Below, one piece after another: positions 1-5,592 of a stretch of 7,631 nt of DNA. This DNA comes from an uncultured Hyphomicrobiales bacterium (GTDB lineage: Bacteria; Pseudomonadota; Alphaproteobacteria; Rhizobiales; Aestuariivirgaceae), in contig CAIYXE010000193.1 in assembly GCA_903930095.1 (NCBI GenBank), positions 1 to 7,631 of the forward strand. The letters are read 5' to 3'. The position numbers and the translations under genes were made by a program. Under the pieces are notes generated by a model. That model worked only from the letters and a program-made list of their open reading frames with translations. It did no database searches and had not been told where the DNA came from. Within the stretch, counting starts at the first letter, position 1. Each line of letters starts with the position of its first letter.

Positions 1-1362
1 GGATGCAAAATCCTGGAAATAATTGACGGCCGCCCGCCGCCCGGCCTCGCCCCGCGTGGGATAGGGCAGCACGGGCGTTGCCATGGCGCTGATCCCGAGG
101 CCCCGTTCCAGCGCCAGCACCCATGGCTGGATCAGCTCGCCTGCGCCCGGCCCCACGATGCCGGCACCCAGAATGCGGCCCCTGCGGCCCGTCACGACCT
201 TGACGAGACCCTCTGTCCGGTCCTCGGCCAGGGCGCGGTCATTGCCTGAAAAGGGAAAGCGCAGCACCTTCACGGCGCCGCCATGGCGTGCGCGCGCCTC
301 GGCTTCCGTCATGCCGGCCTGGGCCAGTTCAGGGTCAGTGTAAGTCACCTGCGGCATGTCGGAGCGCGCCTTCACGGGAAGGCCGAACAGCGCATTGCGG
401 ATCACCAGTCCTGCCTGATAGGCCGCCTCGTGGGTGAAGCGGCCGCCGGCCACGTCGCCCACCGCATAGACCCGGCGGTTGGTGGTCCGCAGCCCGCGGT
501 CGACGGTGATGCCCCGGGCGGTGAAGGCGATGCCGGCCTCCTCGAGGCCGAGCCCCTCCATGTTGGGACGGCGGCCGGCCGCGACCAGCAGGTGGCTGCC
601 TGTAAGGGTTCCGCCGCCGTCGAGCGCGAGGCGGATGCCATCACCGTCGCGGGCGGCCCGGGCAACGGCGCGGCCCGGCATGATCTCGACTCCCTCAGCC
701 GTGAGCCGTTCGAGCAGCACGGCGGAGAGTTCAGGATCGGCCTGGCCGAGCGGCAGCCGGGCCTCAACCACGGTGACGGCAGATCCCAGCCTGCGGTAGG
801 CCTGCGCCATCTCGAGGCCGATGGGCCCAGCCCCCAGCACCAGCAGGTGGCGGGGCAGCACCGTGTTCTGGAACAGCGTCTCGTTGGTGAAATGGGGAAC
901 CTCCTCGAGGCCCGGCACCGGCGGCAGCGCCGGGCCTGACCCGGTTGAGATCACCACACGCCGGGCGGTGAAGCGCTCCCCGCCAGCCTCGAGCGTCCGG
1001 GGGTCGCGGAAACGGGCCGCTGCGCGCACCACGGTGACGCCGAGCTTCTCGAAGCGCTCCTGGCCATCATGGGGTGCGATCGCGGCGATGGCCCGCTGCA
1101 CATGTGCGTGCACGGCGGCGAAGTCGACCTCCGGTTCCACCGGGCGGATGCCGAAACCCGCGCCGGTTCGCATGGCATGGGCGTGCTTTGCCGCCGCCAG
1201 CAGGGCCTTCGAGGGCACGCAGCCGGAATTCAGGCACTCCCCGCCCATCTCCCCCCTTTCGAAGAGCACCACCTTGCGGCCGAACTGGGCGGCCGCTGCG
1301 GCAACGGTGAGCCCGCCGGAGCCTGCGCCGATCACCGCCATGTCAAAATACCGTTCGTTCAT
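1..1362 (-). CDS. FAD-dependent pyridine nucleotide-disulfide oxidoreductase, mercuric reductase/LPD-like (3' end cut by window edge)
   Basis: 454 codons are open from the ATG at 1362 to the left edge with no stop, so the last part of the C-terminus lies outside the window. In order: an N-terminal FAD-binding Rossmann motif (GAGSGG, residues 12-17), the redox-active disulfide CLNSGC (Cys43 and Cys48, followed by VPSK), a second dinucleotide-binding motif (GAGPIGLE, 177-184) with an acidic residue at the end of the next strand (VVEAR, 198-202) that favours NADH, the second FAD motif (YAVGDVAGG, 298-306), and a C-terminal dimerisation domain. Where dihydrolipoamide dehydrogenase has its catalytic His-Pro, this protein reads PYPTRGE (433-439), closer to mercuric reductase. 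It has no N-terminal heavy-metal-binding domain, and the end that could carry the MerA Cys pair is not visible. A strong purine-rich RBS (GGAAGGAAAGG) precedes the ATG, which overlaps the upstream membrane-protein gene by 4 nt. Flavin-disulfide reductase chemistry is well supported; the substrate is unknown, and mercury is not implied. Confidence 0.9.
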   Translation of the reverse strand, partial: MNERYFDMAVIGAGSGGLTVAAAAAQFGRKVVLFERGEMGGECLNSGCVPSKALLAAAKHAHAMRTGAGFGIRPVEPEVDFAAVHAHVQRAIAAIAPHDGQERFEKLGVTVVRAAARFRDPRTLEAGGERFTARRVVISTGSGPALPPVPGLEEVPHFTNETLFQNTVLPRHLLVLGAGPIGLEMAQAYRRLGSAVTVVEARLPLGQADPELSAVLLERLTAEGVEIMPGRAVARAARDGDGIRLALDGGGTLTGSHLLVAAGRRPNMEGLGLEEAGIAFTARGITVDRGLRTTNRRVYAVGDVAGGRFTHEAAYQAGLVIRNALFGLPVKARSDMPQVTYTDPELAQAGMTEAEARARHGGAVKVLRFPFSGNDRALAEDRTEGLVKVVTGRRGRILGAGIVGPGAGELIQPWVLALERGLGISAMATPVLPYPTRGEAGRRAAVNYFQDFAS

Positions 1363-2201
1363 TTGGACCTTTCCTTCCAGAGCCTGATGCCCAGCGGGAT
1401 CAGCGCCACGACGCCGAGGCCGGTCAGGCCGAAGCCCAGTTCGGGCGAGAGCAGGGCAGACGCCTCAATGGAGAAGTTGCAGTTCTGGGCGCCCTGGGCC
1501 GCGACACAGGCCCGGTGCGCCGCCAGCTGCGCGTCGATCACCCGGTCGAGGCCGGCGCCCACCAGCGCGAAGGCGAGCGAGGCCGGAATGATGCCGATGG
1601 CCGTGGCGATGATGAAGGTCCGCATGGGGATGCGGCAGAGCCCCGCCACCGCATTGACCGCCCAGAAGGGAAAGACCGGCGTCAGCCGGAGGAAGAGGAG
1701 CAGGCTGAAGGCGTTCTCCGTGAAGCCGCGCGCCAGCCGCTGCAGGAAGGGCCCGGCGCGCTCGGCCAGCGCCGCGCCCAGAGAGGTCTTCACGATCTGG
1801 AACACCGCCGCCGCACCTGCAACCGCGGCCAGAATGGTTACGGGCGCGCTGAGCGCCCAGCCGAACAGCAGGCCCCCCGCAATGCTCATGATGGCAGCCC
1901 CCGGGATCGACAGCGCCACGACGGCAAAATAGAGCAAAGCATAGGCCGCAAGCGCCAGCAGGAGATGGCCGTCTACCCAGTGGCGCAGCACGTCCCGGTT
2001 CTCGGCCAGCGCGGTGAGGGACAGGTGGCGGTGAAGGCCGAAGCCGAAGCCCGCCGCCACGAGCAGCAGCAGCGCACCGGCTGGAAGCCACCGGCGGATG
2101 CGCTGGAACCTGCTGTCCTTGCCCTGCCCTGCGCTGTCCGGGTGCCGTTCGGTGGCCTGTTTCATCATCTGGTCTTGATCCTGCGAGAAGACATGGACCA
2201 T
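1359..2201 (-). CDS. TVP38/TMEM64 family (VTT/SNARE-associated domain) inner-membrane protein
   Basis: 280 aa from the longest start. A basic, charged N-terminus leads to a first membrane helix (about 39-56), then hydrophobic segments around 79-97, 98-116, 120-137, 164-185, 195-216 and 255-272. Family marks are LSIPGAAIMSIAGG (97-110), the glycine-rich re-entrant motif of the first half, and LRLTPVFPFWAVNAVAG (171-187), the arginine/proline motif of the second half. The tail ends in charged residues (KERSK). Family members are DedA-superfamily membrane proteins, thought to handle lipids or small solutes; the role of this one is unknown. Its stop overlaps the ATG of the flavin oxidoreductase, so the two are probably co-translated. 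The start is uncertain: the first ATG (2201) has no clear RBS, whereas Met12/Met13 (2168/2165) have an AGGA about 10-13 nt upstream, so the real protein may be 268-269 aa. Two cysteines (232 and 241) lie in a polar loop before the last helix. Confidence 0.9.
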   Translation of the reverse strand: MVHVFSQDQDQMMKQATERHPDSAGQGKDSRFQRIRRWLPAGALLLLVAAGFGFGLHRHLSLTALAENRDVLRHWVDGHLLLALAAYALLYFAVVALSIPGAAIMSIAGGLLFGWALSAPVTILAAVAGAAAVFQIVKTSLGAALAERAGPFLQRLARGFTENAFSLLLFLRLTPVFPFWAVNAVAGLCRIPMRTFIIATAIGIIPASLAFALVGAGLDRVIDAQLAAHRACVAAQGAQNCNFSIEASALLSPELGFGLTGLGVVALIPLGIRLWKERSK

Positions 2202-2268
2202 CCGGAGCGCTTGCGATAGGGGGTGTCACCGGCTCGTGAGCAGAGTTCAGGCACGGTGTTCGGCTGCG

Positions 2269-2297
2269 TTGACTCTTGCGCGCTTTTCCCCCATAAG
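2269..2297 (+). promoter_or_regulatory. Candidate sigma-70-type promoter for the rpmH operon
   Basis: TTGACT (2269-2274), a 17-nt spacer, then CATAAG (2292-2297). This resembles the alphaproteobacterial housekeeping pattern (TTGAC, about 17 nt, then a degenerate A/T-rich -10). Transcription would start near 2304 and leave a leader of roughly 105 nt before the GTG of rpmH. It is the only well-spaced -35/-10 pair I found in the divergent region for the plus strand. A TATATAAAAT stretch further down (about 2364-2373) has no matching -35. This is prediction from sequence only. Confidence 0.55.
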
Positions 2298-2340
2298 CCC
2301 GGTCAAATTCCTGAAGCGGAACGACTGTCTGTCAGGACAT

Positions 2341-2359
2341 GCCCGGTGTTTTCTCGGGC
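2341..2359 (+). other. Small inverted repeat in the rpmH leader
   Basis: GCCCG (2341-2345) and CGGGC (2355-2359) are perfect complements separated by a 9-nt loop. They lie between the candidate promoter and the rpmH ribosome-binding site. The transcript could form a 5-bp hairpin here, or the site could be a weak dyad for a DNA-binding protein. The stem is short, is not followed by a run of T, and may have no function. Confidence 0.3.
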
Positions 2360-2396
2360 CATGTATATAAAATCATTGGCCTTACAGGGCCCAAAC

Positions 2397-2400
2397 GGAG
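2397..2400 (+). promoter_or_regulatory. Ribosome-binding site of rpmH (supports the GTG start)
   Basis: GGAG lies 9 nt upstream of the GTG at 2410. No ATG in the same frame could begin a full-length L34, and the family begins M-K-R-T-(Y/F)-Q-P-S, so this RBS and the family N-terminus together fix the GTG start. Confidence 0.7.
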
Positions 2401-2409
2401 TTTAAGAAC

Positions 2410-2544
2410 GTGAAGCGCACCTATCAGCCCTCGAAGCTCGTCCGCAAGCGCCGCCACGGCTTCCGTGCGCGCATGGCGACGGTTGGCGGCCGCAATGTTC
2501 TCGCCCGCCGCCGCGCCAAGGGCCGCAAGCGCCTTTCGGCCTGA
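2410..2544 (+). CDS. rpmH: 50S ribosomal protein L34
   Basis: 44 aa, the usual length for L34. The protein begins [18 protein letters not shown] (GTG read as Met) and ends GRKRLSA, and about 40% of residues are Arg or Lys, as expected for this small rRNA-binding protein of the large subunit. It uses a GTG start with GGAG 9 nt upstream. It is the first gene of a plus-strand cluster with rnpA, yidC and engB, and only 18 nt separate it from rnpA. rpmH-rnpA linkage is nearly universal in bacteria, and the pair is usually transcribed together with L34 made in excess. Identification is certain; only the promoter is inferred. Confidence 0.98.
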   Translation: MKRTYQPSKLVRKRRHGFRARMATVGGRNVLARRRAKGRKRLSA

Positions 2545-2562
2545 GCGCCGGGTCACCGTGAC

Positions 2563-2919
2563 ATGGAACGCCTGAAGCGACGGCAGGATTTCGTTGCCGC
2601 CGCCCGGGCTGATTATGCCGCCATGCCTGGCATGGTGGTTCAGATGCGCGCCCGCGGCGATGATTCGCCCGCCCGCGTCGGCTTCACTGCGACCAAGAAG
2701 CTCGGCAACGCCGTCATGCGCAACAGGGTCAAGCGCCGCCTGCGGGAGATCGCCAGGCTGGGGCTTCCGGACCTCGCCCGGCCGGGCCATGACTACGTGC
2801 TGATCGGCCGCGCCCCCACCGCGGAGCGTGCCTTCCCCGAACTCGAGAAAGATTTCACTTCCGCCTTGAAAAGGCTGCACCGCAAGGCACATCTGCCGGC
2901 GGACAAGGGAACATCATGA
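2563..2919 (+). CDS. rnpA: Ribonuclease P protein component
   Basis: 118 aa, normal for RnpA. This is the small basic protein that binds the catalytic RNase P RNA and helps it remove 5' leaders from precursor tRNAs. The N-terminus (MERLKRRQDF) is typical of alphaproteobacterial members. The signature region TKKLGNAVMRNRVKRRLRE (44-62) contains the RNR motif and the arginine-rich helix that contacts P RNA, preceded by the strand ARVGFTA (37-43). A C-terminal helix (about 90-107) follows. The ATG at 2563 has only a weak RBS, which fits translational coupling to rpmH 18 nt upstream. Its stop overlaps the yidC start by 4 nt. The P RNA gene itself (rnpB) is not in this window. Confidence 0.97.
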   Translation: MERLKRRQDFVAAARADYAAMPGMVVQMRARGDDSPARVGFTATKKLGNAVMRNRVKRRLREIARLGLPDLARPGHDYVLIGRAPTAERAFPELEKDFTSALKRLHRKAHLPADKGTS

Positions 2920-4706
2920 CTTACGACAACAAGAATTTCATTCTTGCCATCGTCCTCTCGATGCTGATCATCTTCGGCTGGCAGTATTTCTATGCCGCTC
3001 CCTTGCAGGAGAAGCTCGCCGCCGAGCAGCAGGCGCAGACCGGCGTGGCGGGCCAGCCTGCCGCCACCACCACCACCACCAGCGGCGGCGCCGTTCCCGG
3101 CAGCACCGCGGACACCGCGCCCGTCAACCGTGAGCAGGCGCTTGCCGCCTCGCCGCGGCTGAAGATCGAGACGGATTATGTGTCGGGTTCGGTCAATCTT
3201 CAGGGCGGGCAGATCGACGACCTGCACCTCTTGCGTTACCGCGAGACGATCGACCCCAAGAGCCCCACCATCACCTTCCTGTCGCCGCACGGCACGCCGG
3301 GGGCGCTGTTCGCCGAGCAGGGCTTCGTGCCGGCCACCGGCACGCTGGCCAAGATGCCCGACTCGAAATCCGTGTGGCAGGCCCCGGCGGGCGCTGTTCT
3401 CTCGGACGGCAACCCCGTGACCCTGACCTGGGACAATGGCGAGGGGCTGGTCTTCTCCCGCCTGATCGAGATCTCCGACCAGTATCTGTTCACCGTCACC
3501 CAGACGGTGGAGAACAGGTCTGAGGCGCCGGTCGCGCTCATTCCCTACGCGCGCATCCAACGCCAGGACACGCCGCCGGTCTCTGGCTTCTGGGTGTTCT
3601 TCGAGGGCATGCTGGGCTGGCTCAACGGCAGCCTCCAGGAAATCCACTATTCCGACGTGTCGGAACAGACCGAGCCGCAGCGGATCGACACCACCGGCGG
3701 CTGGCTTGGCTTCACCGACAAGTACTGGGCCGCGGCCATCGTGCCGGACCAGTCCAAGCCCGTGACCGCGAGCTTCCTCCACACCCGGTCCGGCAACCGC
3801 GACGTCTACCAGACCGACTATCTCGGCCGGGACGCAATCGTCGTGCAGCCGGGCGCCTCAGAGTCCTATCGCAGCCAGCTTTTTGCCGGCGCCAAGGTGG
3901 TGCGCACCATCAACGCCATCGAGGCCAAGCACGGCATCGAGGGCCTCAACTACATGATCGACTGGGGCTGGTTCTATTTCCTGACCAAGCCCTTCTTCTA
4001 CCTGCTCGACTGGCTGAACGGCCTGGTCGGCAACTTCGGCGCCGCCATTCTTCTGGCGACCGTGCTGGTGAAGCTCGCGGTCTTCCCGCTCGCCAACAAG
4101 TCCTATGCCTCGATGAGCAAGATGAAGAAGCTCCAGCCCGAGATGGAGAGGCTCAAGACGGAGTATCCGGACGACCGGATGAAGCAGCAGCAGGCGATGA
4201 TGGAGCTTTACAAGCGTGAGAAGGTCTCGCCCTTGTCGGGCTGCCTGCCCGTATTGGTGCAGGTCCCGATCTTCTTCGCGCTCTACAAGGTCATCCTGAC
4301 CTCGATCGAGCTTCGCCATGCGCCGTTCTTCGGCTGGGTGCGCGATCTCTCCGCGCCTGACCCGACGAGCATCTTCAACCTGTTCGGCCTCATCCCCTGG
4401 ACGGTGCCGCAAGTGCTGCTGATCGGCGTGTGGCCGATCATCATGGGCATCACCATGTGGCTGCAGATGCGGCTCAACCCGACGCCGCCCGATCCCATCC
4501 AGGCGAGCCTGTTCAACTGGATGCCGGTGATCTTCACCTTCATGCTGGGCACCTTCCCGGCGGGGCTTGTGATCTACTGGGCGTGGAGCAACACGCTCTC
4601 GATCCTGCAGCAGTCCTACATCATGAGGCGGCATGGCGTGGAGATCGACTTCTTCGGCAACATCCGCAACAGCCTGCCCTTCCTCAAGAAGAAGGCCGCG
4701 AGTTGA
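2916..4706 (+). CDS. yidC: Membrane protein insertase YidC (Oxa1 family)
   Basis: 596 aa, typical for a Gram-negative YidC. The protein inserts and folds inner-membrane proteins, alone or with SecYEG. In order: an N-terminal membrane anchor (about 8-26), a low-complexity linker with a run of five threonines (51-55), the large periplasmic beta domain (about 80-335), and the conserved insertase core with five membrane helices (about 350-570). Core marks are FPLANKSYASMSKMKKLQP (390-408), the coiled cytoplasmic loop ending LYKREKVSPLSGCLPVLVQ (431-449), IELRHAPFFGWVRDLSAPDP (464-483), and FNWMPVIFTFMLGTFPAGL (533-551). The hydrophilic-groove position that is Arg in E. coli is Lys386 here. A basic tail (KKKAAS) follows, suited to ribosome contact. 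AGGGA lies 5 nt before the ATG, which overlaps the rnpA stop. Its stop overlaps the engB TTG start. yidD, often found just upstream, is absent. Confidence 0.98.
   Translation: MTYDNKNFILAIVLSMLIIFGWQYFYAAPLQEKLAAEQQAQTGVAGQPAATTTTTSGGAVPGSTADTAPVNREQALAASPRLKIETDYVSGSVNLQGGQIDDLHLLRYRETIDPKSPTITFLSPHGTPGALFAEQGFVPATGTLAKMPDSKSVWQAPAGAVLSDGNPVTLTWDNGEGLVFSRLIEISDQYLFTVTQTVENRSEAPVALIPYARIQRQDTPPVSGFWVFFEGMLGWLNGSLQEIHYSDVSEQTEPQRIDTTGGWLGFTDKYWAAAIVPDQSKPVTASFLHTRSGNRDVYQTDYLGRDAIVVQPGASESYRSQLFAGAKVVRTINAIEAKHGIEGLNYMIDWGWFYFLTKPFFYLLDWLNGLVGNFGAAILLATVLVKLAVFPLANKSYASMSKMKKLQPEMERLKTEYPDDRMKQQQAMMELYKREKVSPLSGCLPVLVQVPIFFALYKVILTSIELRHAPFFGWVRDLSAPDPTSIFNLFGLIPWTVPQVLLIGVWPIIMGITMWLQMRLNPTPPDPIQASLFNWMPVIFTFMLGTFPAGLVIYWAWSNTLSILQQSYIMRRHGVEIDFFGNIRNSLPFLKKKAAS
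3066..3080 (+). repeat. (ACC)5 trinucleotide tract inside yidC
   Basis: Five perfect ACC units encode Thr51-Thr55 in the flexible linker between the YidC membrane anchor and its periplasmic domain. The repeat is in frame, so a change in unit number would lengthen or shorten the linker without breaking the gene. Confidence 0.85.
4691..4695 (+). promoter_or_regulatory. Ribosome-binding site that fixes the engB TTG start
   Basis: GAAGG, inside the longer purine stretch AAGAAGAAGG at the end of yidC, lies 7 nt before TTG at 4703. No ATG or GTG in the engB frame lies close enough to the conserved N-terminus, so this site decides the start. Confidence 0.7.
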
Positions 4707-5335
4707 CCGCCCGCTTCAGCGAAGACCAGATCGATGCGGGCCGCCGTCTTTTCGGCGGCCCGTCGCGTTTCCTCCTGGGTGTTGCAAAGCTCGAGCAACT
4801 GCCGCAGTCGGCGGGCGTCGAGATCGCCTTCGCCGGCCGCTCCAACGTCGGCAAGTCCTCGCTCATCAACGCGCTCACCGGGGTGAACGGGCTGGCGCGT
4901 GCCTCCAACACGCCAGGCCGCACGCGCGAGCTCAACTTCTTCGACGTCAACAGCCAGCTCACCCTCGTCGACATGCCGGGCTATGGCTATGCCAAGGCCC
5001 CCAAACATGAGGTGAAGGTGTGGCAGGCGGTGCTGAGGGGCTATCTCCGCGGCAGGCCGGGCCTCACCCGCGCCTTCGTGCTGATCGATTCCCGCCATGG
5101 CATCCTGAAGGCGGACGAGGAGATGTTCGACCTCCTCGACGAGGCGGCCGTCACCTACCAGGCCGTCCTCACCAAAAGCGACAAGATCAAGCCCGCCGAA
5201 CTCGAAAAAATGCGCGAGACGGTCGCCGCCGCCATCCGCAAACACCCCGCCGCCTTCCCCGAACTTCACGCCACCTCGAGCGAGAAGGGCTTCGGCATCC
5301 CGGAACTCCGGGCGGAGATCGCGGGGCTGCTTTAG
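4703..5335 (+). CDS. engB: Ribosome-biogenesis GTP-binding protein EngB (YihA/YsxC)
   Basis: 210 aa from a TTG start, matching the family's usual length. It is a cytoplasmic TRAFAC-class GTPase needed for late assembly of the 50S subunit. All GTPase motifs are present: G1 GRSNVGKSS (45-53), G2 in NTPGRT (69-74), G3 DMPGYG (90-95), G4 TKSD (157-160) and G5 SSEKG (192-196). After G3 come the basic switch segment YAKAPKHEV (96-104) and the helix VWQAVLRGYLRGR (106-118), both standard for EngB. The TTG was chosen because it has a well-spaced RBS and overlaps the yidC stop by 4 nt. The frame stays open further upstream only as a shadow of yidC. yidC-engB linkage is common in alphaproteobacteria. 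Confidence 0.96.
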   Translation: MTARFSEDQIDAGRRLFGGPSRFLLGVAKLEQLPQSAGVEIAFAGRSNVGKSSLINALTGVNGLARASNTPGRTRELNFFDVNSQLTLVDMPGYGYAKAPKHEVKVWQAVLRGYLRGRPGLTRAFVLIDSRHGILKADEEMFDLLDEAAVTYQAVLTKSDKIKPAELEKMRETVAAAIRKHPAAFPELHATSSEKGFGIPELRAEIAGLL

Positions 5336-5349
5336 GTGGCGTTTGGCGT

Positions 5350-5502
5350 CTTCTCCCGCTTCTTCAGCGGGAAAAGGGCCCCGCTGCGGTACGCAACGGG
5401 GAGATGAGGGGAACTGGGCACTGCGGGACGACCCGAGCGCGCCGCCCCTCACCTCCCCCAACTTCGGTGGGTCCCCTTCCTCACCCGCGTTGCGGGAGAG
5501 GA
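5350..5502. repeat. Compound imperfect inverted-repeat element between engB and argB
   Basis: A left half (about 5350-5411) and a right half (about 5445-5502) are approximate reverse complements around a spacer of about 33 nt. Each half has the same parts. The outer hairpins are CCCGCT/AGCGGG (5355-5360 with 5366-5371) on the left and CCCGC/GCGGG (5484-5488 with 5492-5496) on the right. The inner hairpins are 5379-5388 with 5392-5401 (9 of 10 pairs) and CCCAAC/GGTGGG (5457-5462 with 5466-5471, 5 of 6 pairs). A facing G-rich block at 5397-5411 matches the reverse complement of 5445-5459 at 13 of 15 positions. No protein-coding signal is evident. It looks like a dispersed intergenic palindromic repeat (REP/BIME- or MITE-like). 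It may also stabilise or end the engB transcript, but no T-run follows any stem. Confidence 0.65.
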
Positions 5503-5536
5503 CCGGCCACGGAGTGGGAATGAACTCTGAGACCCT

Positions 5537-5565
5537 TTGAAACCCTCTCAATTGTCCTGTAGGAC
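5537..5565 (+). promoter_or_regulatory. Candidate argB promoter
   Basis: TTGAAA (5537-5542), a 17-nt spacer, then TAGGAC (5560-5565). The -35 is good and the -10 is poor (3 of 6 to consensus), as is common in high-GC alphaproteobacteria. The predicted start near 5572 would leave a leader of about 20 nt before argB. The long gap and repeat element after engB make a separate argB promoter reasonable, but this assignment is tentative. Confidence 0.35.
5554..5565. promoter_or_regulatory. 12-bp palindrome GTCCTGTAGGAC upstream of argB
   Basis: GTCCT (5554-5558) and AGGAC (5561-5565) are perfect inverted arms around a 2-nt centre, overlapping the candidate -10 element and 27 nt before the argB ATG. 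The place and symmetry would suit a repressor site. I do not recognise it as a known operator; it is not a typical ARG box. Confidence 0.3.
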
Positions 5566-5579
5566 GCTTCTCGACTGAC

Positions 5580-5584
5580 GGGGA
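5580..5584 (+). promoter_or_regulatory. argB: Ribosome-binding site of argB
   Basis: GGGGA lies 8 nt before the ATG at 5593. It supports that start, which also gives the N-terminal extension expected of hexameric N-acetylglutamate kinases. Confidence 0.6.
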
Positions 5585-5592
5585 CCACTCTC

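Noticed and set aside
1..1362. Mercury-resistance (mer) operon
   Set aside because: No merR, merT or merP is nearby, there is no HMA domain, and the partner is a VTT membrane protein. Similarity to MerA is family-level only.
283..2219. Several long plus-strand open frames opposite the VTT/oxidoreductase operon
   Set aside because: The minus-strand genes show full family motifs and good start signals. The plus-strand products are Arg/Ala/Gly-rich, with no motifs.
2289..2306. Minus-strand promoter for the VTT gene beginning with TTGACC (2306-2301)
   Set aside because: The -35-like hexamer is acceptable, but the bases at 16-18 nt spacing are GC-rich with no -10-like element. No convincing promoter for that operon was found.
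2793..3782. 329-codon open frame on the minus strand opposite yidC
   Set aside because: It lies fully antisense to a certain yidC gene, has a low-complexity Arg/Gly/His-rich product with no family marks, and is explained by GC-rich codon bias.
4430..4702. Upstream extension of engB to an ATG inside yidC
   Set aside because: The extension would add 91 residues that match no EngB family member and overlap the conserved YidC core. The TTG at 4703 has a proper RBS and gives the family length.
5351..5375. Rho-independent terminator after engB
   Set aside because: The stem is good, but it is followed by AAAAGGG on the plus strand with no T-run, and the reverse direction also lacks one. It is better treated as part of the compound repeat.
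4616..5551. 311-codon minus-strand frame covering engB and the repeat element
   Set aside because: Antisense to engB, whose five GTPase motifs are intact. No RBS or domain supports the reverse frame.
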